NCBI GenBank assembly: GCA_910585385.1
Contig: CAJUDV010000051.1
Location: 1-12,938 of the forward strand
Source of the DNA: an uncultured Oscillibacter sp.
GTDB taxonomy: Bacteria > Bacillota > Clostridia > Oscillospirales > Oscillospiraceae
Length of the DNA stretch: 12,938 nucleotides
Direction of reading: 5' to 3'
A program made the position numbers and the translations under genes. How positions within the stretch are numbered: position 1 is the stretch's first letter; the number at the start of each line of letters is the position of its first letter. Below, one piece after another: positions 6,070 through 12,231 of this stretch. Under the pieces are notes generated by a model. The model worked only from the letters and a program-made list of their open reading frames with translations, did no database searches and was not told the origin of the DNA.

Positions 6070-6543
6070 CTATTCCTCCAGCAGCTTCCGGAGAAGCTGC
6101 TTTGCCCGGGCCGCCCGCTTGCGGCAGGCCTCCGCGGTGGTATGCAGCTCCTGTGCCGCCTCGGCGTAGGTGCAGCCGTCCACCGCCAGACGCTTGAGCA
6201 GGTGCAGGTCCCGCCGGCTGATGACACCGTTGTACTCCAGCTCCACGTCGACGGGGTCTTCCCATTCGTCCTCCGGCAGCGCGTCTGCGCCGGACAGCAG
6301 GTCCTTCCGCCGGTCCTGCTGGCGGAGGCGGTTTCGGATGATATTTTCCGCAATTTTTCTCAGCCACGTTTTGGGGTACTGGACCTCCCGCTGCCAGATG
6401 GCCTCCCAGGCGACGCGGAACGTCTCCTGGACCACCTCCTCCGCCGCGTGGTAGTCCACAAACTGACGGGCATAGTGAAAGAGGAGCGGCGCGTACTGCC
6501 GGTACCACTGTTCCATCAGCGCGGTCCTATCCTGACTGTCCAA
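6070..6543 (-). CDS. ECF-type sigma-70 family RNA polymerase sigma factor
   Basis: 157 residues with the two-domain layout of ECF sigma factors. Region 2 spans about 12-75: YAPLLFHYARQFVDYHAAEE, VVQETFRVAWEA (core-binding) and PKTWLRKIAENIIRNRLR (-10 recognition). A short acidic linker (PEDEWEDPVDVE) follows. Region 4 spans about 108-157, with SRRDLHLLKRLAVDGCTYAEAA and the helix-turn-helix ending ACRKRAARAKQLLRKL. The start is a TTG at 6543, with GGAGG seven bases upstream; the first ATG (codon 10) has no such site and would cut into region 2. The TTG may limit expression. A promoter lies at 6577-6605, and the small gene downstream shares the transcript. Its regulon is unknown. The divergent pair of genes at 6721-7925 is a possible target, but no matching special promoter was identified. 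Confidence 0.92.
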   Translation of the reverse strand: MDSQDRTALMEQWYRQYAPLLFHYARQFVDYHAAEEVVQETFRVAWEAIWQREVQYPKTWLRKIAENIIRNRLRQQDRRKDLLSGADALPEDEWEDPVDVELEYNGVISRRDLHLLKRLAVDGCTYAEAAQELHTTAEACRKRAARAKQLLRKLLEE

Positions 6544-6576
6544 GACTACCCCTCCAATCCGGCGGCTTCTTCTGTA

Positions 6577-6605
6577 ATTTTATGCTGTTTTTTCCGGAAA
6601 ATCAA
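6577..6605 (-). promoter_or_regulatory. Promoter of the sigma-factor operon
   Basis: On the minus strand TTGATT (6605-6600), a 17-base spacer and TAAAAT (6582-6577), 34 bases before the TTG start. It looks like a normal housekeeping promoter, not an ECF-type autoregulated one. Confidence 0.6.
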
Positions 6606-6644
6606 GAGGCGAAAAAATATTTTCAAGAATCCGTCCGGTTTTCC

Positions 6645-6673
6645 GCCTCTGGAGACACTATTTATTCAGAGGC
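6645..6673. repeat. Inverted repeat in the divergent intergenic region
   Basis: GCCTCTG (6645-6651) and CAGAGGC (6667-6673) pair perfectly across 15 bases. A further AGAGGC occurs at 6605-6610 next to the -35 of the sigma promoter. It could be an operator or a leader hairpin for the plus-strand gene at 6721. No clear vegetative promoter for that gene was found in the gap. Confidence 0.5.
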
Positions 6674-6720
6674 AGGACAAATCAGGCGGCCTGGCGCCGC
6701 CGGGAAAAGGAGTTATGAAG

Positions 6721-7308
6721 ATGAGAGTTACAGGTCAACTTGGAGCTTATCCCTCCCCGTATTTCACCTCCGGAGGTCGCCGGACGGAGAACGGCCTGGG
6801 ATGGGAGCAGTATCTGGACCCGGAGGTCCAAAAGCGGAAAATGGCGGCTCTGCCGGAGGGCGGGTCTCTGAGCTCTGTGTATATGCAGTTTGTGGAGGAT
6901 TACAGGGCGTGGAAGGCCGGGCAGCCGGAGCTGGCCCTGCCGGACTCCCGGGGCTGGACGGAGGAGAACCTGGCCTTTTTGAAAGAGCACTACGCCGGGG
7001 ACCTGTCCGCCTTTGAGGTCTACGACGCCCTGGAGACCATGCGGCGCATGGGAGCCATCAGCCAGAAGGAGCAGAATTACGCCACAGGCAGTACGATGAT
7101 CGCAATTGATCTTTCCGACATTGATCACTGCGTCATTGTAAGGGACTCCACGGACCCCAGGGACCTCTGGCTGGGCAGCTTTCACAAAGCACCCATGGTG
7201 GGCTTTCGCGATTTGGAGGACATCTTCTCCTGGGTGGAGGAGTTCCGCACGGAGGACCATCCGGACGCGATCCCCTGGGCCGAGGCTGCGGCCAGGGGCT
7301 GGATCTGA
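6721..7308 (+). CDS. Protein of unknown function, member of a paralogous pair
   Basis: 195 residues, predicted soluble, with no signal peptide. I do not recognise the family. The N-terminus (VTGQLGAYPSPYFTSGG) looks unstructured. Residues about 79-118, running from WTEENLAFLKEHY to MRRMGAISQKEQ, form a helical module that also occurs in the next gene. A second compact part, about 125-175, follows (MIAIDLSDIDHCVIV, then GFRDLEDIFSWVEEF). AAGGAG at 6707-6712 is eight bases from the ATG at 6721 but only two from the ATG at 6715, so 6721 is preferred. The much longer open frame back to 6142 lies antisense to the sigma gene and is not real. The next gene follows after 38 nt in the same direction, so they form an operon. 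Confidence 0.8.
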   Translation: MRVTGQLGAYPSPYFTSGGRRTENGLGWEQYLDPEVQKRKMAALPEGGSLSSVYMQFVEDYRAWKAGQPELALPDSRGWTEENLAFLKEHYAGDLSAFEVYDALETMRRMGAISQKEQNYATGSTMIAIDLSDIDHCVIVRDSTDPRDLWLGSFHKAPMVGFRDLEDIFSWVEEFRTEDHPDAIPWAEAAARGWI

Positions 7309-7346
7309 AATTCCGGCGCCGGCAGAAAAAGATTAGGAGGATGATT

Positions 7347-7925
7347 ATGACAGTAGGACGTACATCAGGGTGGGTTGATCCCAGTTGGTTCAAATACGTG
7401 GACATCCCCGGTGTCGACTCTGAAAAGATGAAATATGGGGTGCTGAAAGACGAGTGCCGGGACCAGTTCCGGGAGGCCGTCCAGGCGAGGCGGGAGGAGC
7501 AGAAGCTGGCCTTTGAGAAATTCAAGGAGGACGCAAGGCGGCAGGGAAAGTTCGTCCGGCTGACGAAGGCGCAGCTGGAGCACCTCTCCGCCTCTTACGA
7601 CCCAAGGGAGATGACCCGGGAGGACTATCAGGCCTTTATTGACGACCTCATCGAGTACGGCGTTCTCGACGAGGCGGACAAGGACTATATCTCATACAGC
7701 GGCCTGGTGCCCATTGACTTCTCCGAGCCCACATGCACCATCACCGCCGCGCCCTATCAGCCGTACGTCAGGGATTTCTGGTCCAGCGGAGGCAATATCC
7801 TGGACTGGTCCAGGTATCTCTCCACCTACGAGTATTTCAATTCGGATACCAACCGCTTTGAACCGACTCGGAGCGCCGTCCTGTTTGACCGGATTCAGCA
7901 GGTGCTGGTGAAGATGGGCAGGTAG
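7347..7925 (+). CDS. Protein of unknown function, member of a paralogous pair
   Basis: 192 residues, soluble, family not recognised. The first 70 residues are charged and probably helical (DECRDQFREAVQARREEQKL). Residues about 72-113 hold the module shared with the upstream gene, from LTKAQLEHLSASYD to DLIEYGVLDEADKDY. The C-terminal part is rich in aromatic residues (WSRYLSTYEYFNSDTNRFEP). The start at 7347 has AGGAGG six bases upstream; the ATG at 7341 touches the site and is too close. The pair is transcribed away from the sigma operon and ends at a shared terminator. A role tied to that sigma factor is possible only by position. Confidence 0.8.
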   Translation: MTVGRTSGWVDPSWFKYVDIPGVDSEKMKYGVLKDECRDQFREAVQARREEQKLAFEKFKEDARRQGKFVRLTKAQLEHLSASYDPREMTREDYQAFIDDLIEYGVLDEADKDYISYSGLVPIDFSEPTCTITAAPYQPYVRDFWSSGGNILDWSRYLSTYEYFNSDTNRFEPTRSAVLFDRIQQVLVKMGR

Positions 7926-7953
7926 GCGCGGCCCGTTTCGAATGATCCGGGAC

Positions 7954-7990
7954 AAAAGAGCGCCCCGCTGAACCGGCGAGGCGCTCTTTT
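7954..7990. terminator. Bidirectional terminator
   Basis: AAAAGAGCGCC (7954-7964) pairs perfectly with GGCGCTCTTTT (7980-7990), with a 15-nt loop. The symmetric A and T ends serve the plus-strand pair and the minus-strand lipoprotein gene, whose stop lies two bases away at 7992. Confidence 0.87.
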
Positions 7991-7991
7991 A

Positions 7992-8945
7992 CTATGAGAT
8001 CATCTCACTGCCAATGCTGTAGCCGTCCCACGTTCCCACCTCCGGCCAGAGGGCGGAGCAGTCGTAGAGGCAGTAGGCCGCCAGGGGCGTGCGCCACTTC
8101 TCCGCGTCGAAGAACAGGACGGGCAGGGCGTAGCACTCCGCACCGTGACTGCCGTTGGTGCGGATGGAGAAGAGGCACCCGTCCTCCCAGCTGTACCGGA
8201 GGCTGGAGAGATCCTCCCCCTCCTTTGGGGCAGGGGTGTTGAGGGGGAAGGCGGTGAGGTATCCCTGGTCCCGCAGCTCCTCAAAGGTGAGGTCCAGGAC
8301 CTCCACGCCGTGGAGTTCCCCGAACCGCCAGCGCAGGGCGGACTGTTCGCTCTCCAGCAGGCCGCCGGGGGCCTGCGTCAGATCCAGGGAGACCGTGGAG
8401 AGATTCTCATTCAGGGCCGGGTCCTTTTTCCACAGGTCGTCCAGGGCCTGGAGGTACAAACCGCACAGGTCATAATATGAGCCGCCGGGGCACTGCGGCG
8501 TGCCGATGGAGTAGCCGGAGACGGAGTAGACCTCGCCCAGCTGGGCGGGGAAGCTCTCCAAAACCAGCCCGTTGAAGGCGATCTCCAGGGGCATTCCGTC
8601 GGTCAGGTCTCTGGCGGAGGCGGGCCGGCCGTCCAGGAAGACGGGGGTTTCCGCCGCCAGGGTCAGGCGGTAGACGCTTTTCCCGTCATGGCGTCCGTCA
8701 CGGCCGCCGGAGAGCGGGGCGTCCAGCTCCGCCAACAACAGGATTCCATCTTCTGCACCGTCTACGACGCGGCAGGTGAGATAGACGGGGGTCTCGTCCT
8801 CTGCCAGGGAGGGAAGGTCCTCCGGCAGCGGGGACGTAGCGGCTCCGTCCCCCTCCGGCGGATCGGGGGACTGGGCAGGGACGCCGCAGGCAGCGAGAAG
8901 GGACAGGCAGAGGCACAGCGCCAGAAGCGGGAAGTGTTTTTTCAT
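7992..8945 (-). CDS. Lipoprotein of unknown function
   Basis: 317 residues. The signal peptide MKKHFPLLALCLCLSLLAAC ends in a lipobox with Cys20, followed by an acidic Pro/Ser-rich linker, so it is predicted to be a surface-anchored lipoprotein. The first mature part (YLTCRVVDGAEDGILLLAEL, then the stretch ending DGMPLEIAFNG) has the beta-strand character of small OB-like domains of the DUF3221 kind; this is a weak impression. The second half (LWKKDPALNENLSTVSLDL, then SIRTNGSHGAECYALPVLFFD) is not recognised. The start at 8945 has AAAGGAGG eight bases upstream. It stands alone between terminators and is divergent from proS. No clear promoter was found for it in the 188-nt gap. Confidence 0.83.
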   Translation of the reverse strand: MKKHFPLLALCLCLSLLAACGVPAQSPDPPEGDGAATSPLPEDLPSLAEDETPVYLTCRVVDGAEDGILLLAELDAPLSGGRDGRHDGKSVYRLTLAAETPVFLDGRPASARDLTDGMPLEIAFNGLVLESFPAQLGEVYSVSGYSIGTPQCPGGSYYDLCGLYLQALDDLWKKDPALNENLSTVSLDLTQAPGGLLESEQSALRWRFGELHGVEVLDLTFEELRDQGYLTAFPLNTPAPKEGEDLSSLRYSWEDGCLFSIRTNGSHGAECYALPVLFFDAEKWRTPLAAYCLYDCSALWPEVGTWDGYSIGSEMIS

Positions 8946-9039
8946 AAGACGAACCTCCTTTATCTGTTTAGTCGGCGAGGGAGGGCGTTTGGTTCCGCAG
9001 GGGTGAAATTTTTCTCCGGGCCCGGGGGAAGAGTAACAG

Positions 9040-9068
9040 TTGACAACCCGGGCCGGAATGGATACAAT
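9040..9068 (+). promoter_or_regulatory. Promoter of proS
   Basis: TTGACA (9040-9045), a 17-base spacer and TACAAT (9063-9068), near consensus. An 8-bp perfect inverted repeat flanks the -35 box: GGCCCGGG (9019-9026) and CCCGGGCC (9047-9054). A second TATAAT at 9103-9108 has no matching -35. The leader would be about 60 nt, too short for a T-box. Confidence 0.8.
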
Positions 9069-9133
9069 AGGAATTCAGTGAGAACCGCCCAGCGCGATAC
9101 ATTATAATATAACAGAGCAAAGGAATGGATACT

Positions 9134-10573
9134 ATGGCACAGGATAAGAGACAAGTGGACGCCATTACCGCCCGGGACGTGGACTTCGCCCAGTGGTACA
9201 CCGACGTCTGCAAGAAGGCTGAGCTCATCGACTATACCTCCGTCAAGGGCATGTTCATCTACCGCCCTTACGGCTACGCCATCTGGGAGAACATCCAGGC
9301 GGAGCTGGACCGCCGCTTCAAGGCCGCGGGCCATGAGAACGTGTACCTCCCGGTGCTGATCCCCGAGTCCCTGCTCCAGAAGGAGAAGGACCACGTGGAG
9401 GGCTTCGCCCCGGAGTGCGCCTGGATCACCATGGGCGGCAGCGAAAGACTGGAGGACCGGCTCTGCGTCCGCCCCACCAGCGAGACGCTGTTCTGCGAGC
9501 ACTACGCCAGCATCATCCACTCCTGGCGGGATCTTCCCAAGCTGTACAACCAGTGGTGCAGCGTCCTGCGCTGGGAGAAGACCAGCCGTCCCTTCCTGCG
9601 CCACCGGGAGTTTTTGTGGCAGGAGGGCCACACCATGCACGCCACGGCGGAAGAGGCCCGGGAAGAGACCATGCGGATGCTGAACATCTACGCCGACTTC
9701 ATGGAGAACTACCTGGCCATGCCCGTGATCCGGGGCCGCAAGACCGACAAGGAGAAGTTTAAGGGCGCGGAGGAGACCTACACCGTGGAGTGCATGATGC
9801 ACGACCGCAAGGCCCTCCAGGGCGGCACCAGCCACTACTTCGGCGACGGCTTCGCCAAGGCCTTCGGCATTACCTTCACCGGCAGGGACAACCAGCTCCA
9901 CCACCCCCACCAGACCAGCTGGGGCGTCAGCACCCGGATGATCGGCGGCATCATCATGACCCACGGCGACGACAACGGCCTGGTGCTGCCCCCCCGAGTG
10001 GCGCCCGTTCAGGCGGTGGTGATCCCCGTGGCCCAGCACAAGCCCGGCGTGCTGGACGCGGCGGCGGCCCTGCGGGACCGGCTGGCGGCGGCGGGTCTGC
10101 GGGCGAAGATGGACGACTCCGACAACAGCCCCGGCTGGAAGTTCGCCGAGTACGAGATGAAGGGCGTGCCCCTGCGGGTGGAGATCGGCCCCAAGGACAT
10201 GGAGAAGGAGCAGTGTGTCGTCGCCCGGCGGGACACCGGGGAGAAGGCGTTCGTCCCCCTGGGGTCGCTGGAGGAGACGGTGAAGAGGCTCCTGGACGAG
10301 ATCCACGACAACATGTACGCCATGGCGCTGAAGAACCTCCAGGACAACAGCTTTGATATAGCCACGCCGGAGGAGGCCAAGGCCATCGCCGAGGGCAGGG
10401 GCGGATTCCTCCGCTCCAAGTGGTGCGGCGGTCTGGACTGCGAACTGGCCATGAAGGAGCGGGCCGGCGTCACATCCCGGTGCATGCCGCTGGCGCAGAG
10501 CGGTACGGAGGGCGTTTGCCCGGTTTGCGGTAAGAAATGTACCACTGACATTTACTGGGGAGTCGCTTACTAA
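9134..10573 (+). CDS. proS: Proline--tRNA ligase, archaeal/eukaryotic-like short type
   Basis: Charges tRNA-Pro with proline; 479 residues. This is the type without the editing insertion domain between motifs 2 and 3. It shows the characteristic opening FAQWYTDVCKKAELIDY and GYAIWENIQ, motif 2 (RWEKTSRPFLRHREFLWQE, from about residue 146) and motif 3 (GVSTRMIGG, from 264). An anticodon-binding domain follows from about 280, then the C-terminal zinc domain with C431, C436, C462 and C465, and the type-specific terminal Tyr in WGVAY. The start at 9134 is nine bases from AAGGA; the ATG at 9125 directly abuts that site. Several Firmicutes carry this type instead of the bacterial form. It is a single-gene transcript with its own promoter and terminator. 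Confidence 0.96.
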   Translation: MAQDKRQVDAITARDVDFAQWYTDVCKKAELIDYTSVKGMFIYRPYGYAIWENIQAELDRRFKAAGHENVYLPVLIPESLLQKEKDHVEGFAPECAWITMGGSERLEDRLCVRPTSETLFCEHYASIIHSWRDLPKLYNQWCSVLRWEKTSRPFLRHREFLWQEGHTMHATAEEAREETMRMLNIYADFMENYLAMPVIRGRKTDKEKFKGAEETYTVECMMHDRKALQGGTSHYFGDGFAKAFGITFTGRDNQLHHPHQTSWGVSTRMIGGIIMTHGDDNGLVLPPRVAPVQAVVIPVAQHKPGVLDAAAALRDRLAAAGLRAKMDDSDNSPGWKFAEYEMKGVPLRVEIGPKDMEKEQCVVARRDTGEKAFVPLGSLEETVKRLLDEIHDNMYAMALKNLQDNSFDIATPEEAKAIAEGRGGFLRSKWCGGLDCELAMKERAGVTSRCMPLAQSGTEGVCPVCGKKCTTDIYWGVAY

Positions 10574-10587
10574 GCGGGATATGAGGT

Positions 10588-10615
10588 GGAGAGGCGAAAG
10601 CCTCTCCGCTTTTTT
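10588..10615 (+). terminator. Terminator of proS
   Basis: GGAGAGGC (10588-10595), a GAAA tetraloop and GCCTCTCC (10600-10607), then GC and six T. It is a textbook intrinsic terminator 14 nt after the stop codon. The gap beyond it also holds a small ATTCC-TTC-GGAAT hairpin (10643-10655). Confidence 0.93.
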
Positions 10616-10676
10616 CGCTTTCAGCGGGGAAAGGGGGATTTGATTCCTTCGGAATTTGCCCCGCAAGGGCGAAAGC

Positions 10677-10707
10677 AAAACCCCGCCCAGGCGGAAACCC
10701 GGGCGGG
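10677..10707 (-). terminator. Terminator of the XRE regulator gene
   Basis: On the minus strand CCCGCCC (10707-10701) pairs with GGGCGGG (10688-10682), with extra inner pairs. GG and TTTTGCTTT follow. The stem begins two bases after the stop of the regulator gene. Confidence 0.72.
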
Positions 10708-10708
10708 A

Positions 10709-10969
10709 TCAATCGGGATATTTTTTATAAAAATCAGAGAGCAGCTCCCTCTCAGAGATATGCAGAACCCGGCAGAAGCACACGAGCTCATAGTCTTTTA
10801 CAAAACGCTGGTTGCGTTCAATCTTACTGATCAGAGGCTGACTGATGTCCACGCCAAGCAGCTGCATCTGCGCGGCCAGCTCCTCCTGTGAGAGCTGATT
10901 CTTTCTGCGGAATTTCCGTAGTTTTTTCGAGATAATATTGGAGTCTGTATTGAAATCAGATTTGTTCAT
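10709..10969 (-). CDS. XRE-family helix-turn-helix transcriptional regulator
   Basis: 86 residues, essentially one Cro/C1-type DNA-binding domain. After a short polar N-terminus, SKKLRKFRRKNQLSQEELAAQ forms the first helices. The recognition helix region is ISQPLISKIERNQR (about residues 42-55), and CRVLHISERELL closes the fold. No sensor domain follows. The ATG at 10969 has GGAG nine bases upstream; an in-frame TTG at 10972 is six bases from the same site and cannot be excluded. It diverges from the small gene at 11064 over a 94-nt gap with overlapping promoters, so autoregulation and control of that gene are likely (inference). Its codons are more AT-rich than its neighbours', which may reflect later acquisition. 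Confidence 0.88.
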   Translation of the reverse strand: MNKSDFNTDSNIISKKLRKFRRKNQLSQEELAAQMQLLGVDISQPLISKIERNQRFVKDYELVCFCRVLHISERELLSDFYKKYPD

Positions 10970-10987
10970 CAATTTTTACTCCAGGAC

Positions 10988-11028
10988 GATATATTTTCTT
11001 GACTATATCATGTCAATTGCTTTATAAT
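10988..11028. promoter_or_regulatory. Overlapping divergent promoters with inverted repeat
   Basis: Plus strand: TTGACT (10999-11004), 18 bases, TATAAT (11023-11028), serving the gene at 11064. Minus strand: TTGACA (11016-11011), 17 bases, TATATC (10993-10988). The two -35 boxes form the arms TTGAC and GTCAA of one inverted repeat spanning 10999-11016, a natural operator for the XRE protein. The minus start would fall at about 10981, clipping the GGAG site, so the minus promoter is the weaker call; TATAAT-like sequences further upstream may be used instead. Confidence 0.6.
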
Positions 11029-11063
11029 TATGTCGTCTTATTATAAATAGGAGTGGGGAAACT

Positions 11064-11327
11064 ATGTCAGACAGAGAATTTTGCGCAAGCATCCTCGCAA
11101 GGGTGCTGATTGACGCCGGGGCGGGCATTGTACTTGGCGGAACGGATTCGGATGAAATCATCGGGCAGATGGTGGAGATGGAGTGCTGCGAAGCCCTCCG
11201 CAAGATCCGCAACATATTGGATGATGACAGGCTCAACGACGAGGCCTGTTTTTCCCGCATCTATCGGATCGTCTGCCTATACGACGAGCTGGGCCCCGGG
11301 GCCGGAAGCCGCCACGATTTCGGCTGA
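11064..11327 (+). CDS. Small protein of unknown function
   Basis: 87 residues, acidic, probably helical, with no signal peptide. I do not recognise the family by name. Visible features are an Ala/Gly-rich segment (ILARVLIDAGAGIVLGG), an adjacent Cys pair (EMECCEAL), another Cys in the SRIYRIVCLYDEL helix, and a conserved-looking tail ending RHDFG. The start at 11064 has GGAG ten bases upstream in a purine-rich stretch. It is the only gene on its transcript: its promoter is at 10999-11028, and a hairpin 54 nt after its stop closes it. The divergent XRE gene is the natural candidate regulator or partner. Confidence 0.72.
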   Translation: MSDREFCASILARVLIDAGAGIVLGGTDSDEIIGQMVEMECCEALRKIRNILDDDRLNDEACFSRIYRIVCLYDELGPGAGSRHDFG

Positions 11328-11380
11328 AATCAGCTTTCCCCGAACTGCCAAAAATTTTTTTCATTTTTCATGAAAAACAG

Positions 11381-11415
11381 AGAAAATCCTCTTGACATTG
11401 GGAGGATTTTCTTTT
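11381..11415 (+). terminator. Hairpin ending the small gene, overlapping the S10 promoter
   Basis: AGAAAATCCT (11381-11390) pairs perfectly with AGGATTTTCT (11403-11412), with a 12-nt loop and a short T-run after it. The -35 box of the S10 operon promoter lies in the loop. A 14-bp perfect palindrome, TTTTTCATGAAAAA, is just upstream at 11364-11377. Confidence 0.6.
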
Positions 11416-11420
11416 ATTAT
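11392..11420 (+). promoter_or_regulatory. Promoter of the S10 ribosomal protein operon
   Basis: Consensus TTGACA (11392-11397), a 17-base spacer and TATTAT (11415-11420). Predicted start is about 11427, giving an approximately 288-nt leader before rpsJ. Confidence 0.83.
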
Positions 11421-11426
11421 AGGTAA

Positions 11427-11714
11427 GTCCGTGCGGGAGGCCGTATCTCGCGCGCGGTATTGCGATGAACCGGGAGATTGCTCCGTCAGGAGGTAACTTT
11501 CGGGGAGTATGTCCGATAATCGGGCGGCTGAGAGAGGATCTGTACGCTGCGTAGATCGCCGCGCCATGATCGAGGTACCGGCCGGAATTGCCCTGCGCCG
11601 GTATTTTTCATGAGCTGGAATGATACGCACGGTTAAGCGTATAGAAAATTCTCCCGCCGTAGGTCGTCGAGACTCGAGAAAAAACGACGTACGAAATCAG
11701 GAGGAATCAAAACC
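11427..11714 (+). promoter_or_regulatory. Structured leader of the S10 operon
   Basis: The 387-nt gap between 11328 and 11714 holds no gene; most of it is a GC-rich transcribed leader. A first hairpin (11429-11457) has 11-nt arms CCGTGCGGGAG and CTCGCGCGCGG with one G-U pair and one mismatch. A GATC-TG-TACG / CGTAGATC hairpin lies at 11537-11557. A terminator-like hairpin is at 11576-11608, and ATACGC/GCGTAT pairs at 11623-11642. The AGGAGG site is at 11699-11704. The leader matches no riboswitch class I could recognise. Control by a ribosomal protein through attenuation is the natural hypothesis but is not shown. Confidence 0.6.
11576..11608 (+). terminator. Terminator-like hairpin inside the S10 leader (attenuator candidate)
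   Basis: TACCGGC (11576-11582) pairs perfectly with GCCGGTA (11597-11603) around a 14-nt loop, directly followed by five T. It stands 106 nt before rpsJ and 150 nt after the predicted start, so full termination would silence the whole operon. It must be bypassed or regulated. Confidence 0.62.
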
Positions 11715-12026
11715 ATGGCACAAAAAGAAATGATCCGCATCCGGCTGAAGGCCTATGACCACCAGGTTATCGACCAGAGCGCCGAGAAGATCGTCGAGAC
11801 CGCCAAGCGCACCGGCGCCGAGGTCTCCGGCCCCATCCCGCTGCCCATCAAGAAGGAGATCATCACCATTCTGCGCTCCGTCCACAAGCATAAGGACAGC
11901 CGGGAACAGTTTGAGCGCCGCACCCACAAGCGCCTCATCGACATCAGCCGCTCCACCCCCAAGACCGTGGAGGCCCTGATGGCCCTGGAGCTCCCCGCCG
12001 GTGTGGACATCGAGATCAAGCTGTAA
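11715..12026 (+). CDS. rpsJ: 30S ribosomal protein S10
   Basis: 103 residues, normal length. It begins MAQKEMIRIRLKAYDHQ and carries the family signature around SREQFERRTHKRLIDI, with TVEALMALELPAGVDIEIKL at the end. It is a component of the small-subunit head, and the S10/NusE family also acts in transcription antitermination. AGGAGG lies ten bases before the ATG. First gene of the S10 operon; rplC follows after an unusually long 205-nt gap. Confidence 0.97.
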   Translation: MAQKEMIRIRLKAYDHQVIDQSAEKIVETAKRTGAEVSGPIPLPIKKEIITILRSVHKHKDSREQFERRTHKRLIDISRSTPKTVEALMALELPAGVDIEIKL

Positions 12027-12231
12027 GGCCACCGTTACCATGTTAGCACCGCAGTCCGCCGCGTAATTGAGGCGGGCGGGTCATGTCGGTAAACCACCGC
12101 GTCTTCAGCATCCCCCGTCCCCGCCGCCGCAAGCCCGGCGAAGCGGGCCGCGGCGGAACAGGAGGAGCAGGGGCGCTGAGGGGACTCAGCGGCGGCGCGC
12201 CGACCAATAACCTTTACAAGGAGGAACATAC
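12027..12231 (+). promoter_or_regulatory. Structured rpsJ-rplC spacer
   Basis: A 205-nt non-coding stretch where most genomes have a few dozen bases. Three hairpins are visible. GTCCGCC (12054-12060) pairs with GGCGGGC (12071-12077), including one G-U pair. CCGCCGC (12121-12127) with GCGGCGG (12150-12156) encloses GCCCG/CGGGC. CGCTGAG (12174-12180) and CTCAGCG (12185-12191) surround a GGGA loop. None is followed by a T-run, so they do not look like terminators. AAGGAGG lies seven bases before rplC. No clear promoter was found. Confidence 0.6.

Noticed and set aside
6142..6720. Long open frame of 388 residues ending at 7308
   Set aside because: Its first 193 residues are antisense to the sigma-factor gene. 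Only the part from 6721, which has a ribosome site, looks real.
9069..9133. T-box or amino-acid leader before proS
   Set aside because: The leader is too short, with no T-box sequence and no terminator/antiterminator pair.
8960..10678. 572-residue minus-strand frame opposite proS
   Set aside because: It runs antisense through the clearly identified ProRS and across both its promoter and terminator, and it has no family signature.
11521..11540. CTGAGAG in the S10 leader as a hint of a thiamine (TPP) riboswitch
   Set aside because: The other conserved TPP segment and the required pairing are missing, and the downstream genes are ribosomal.
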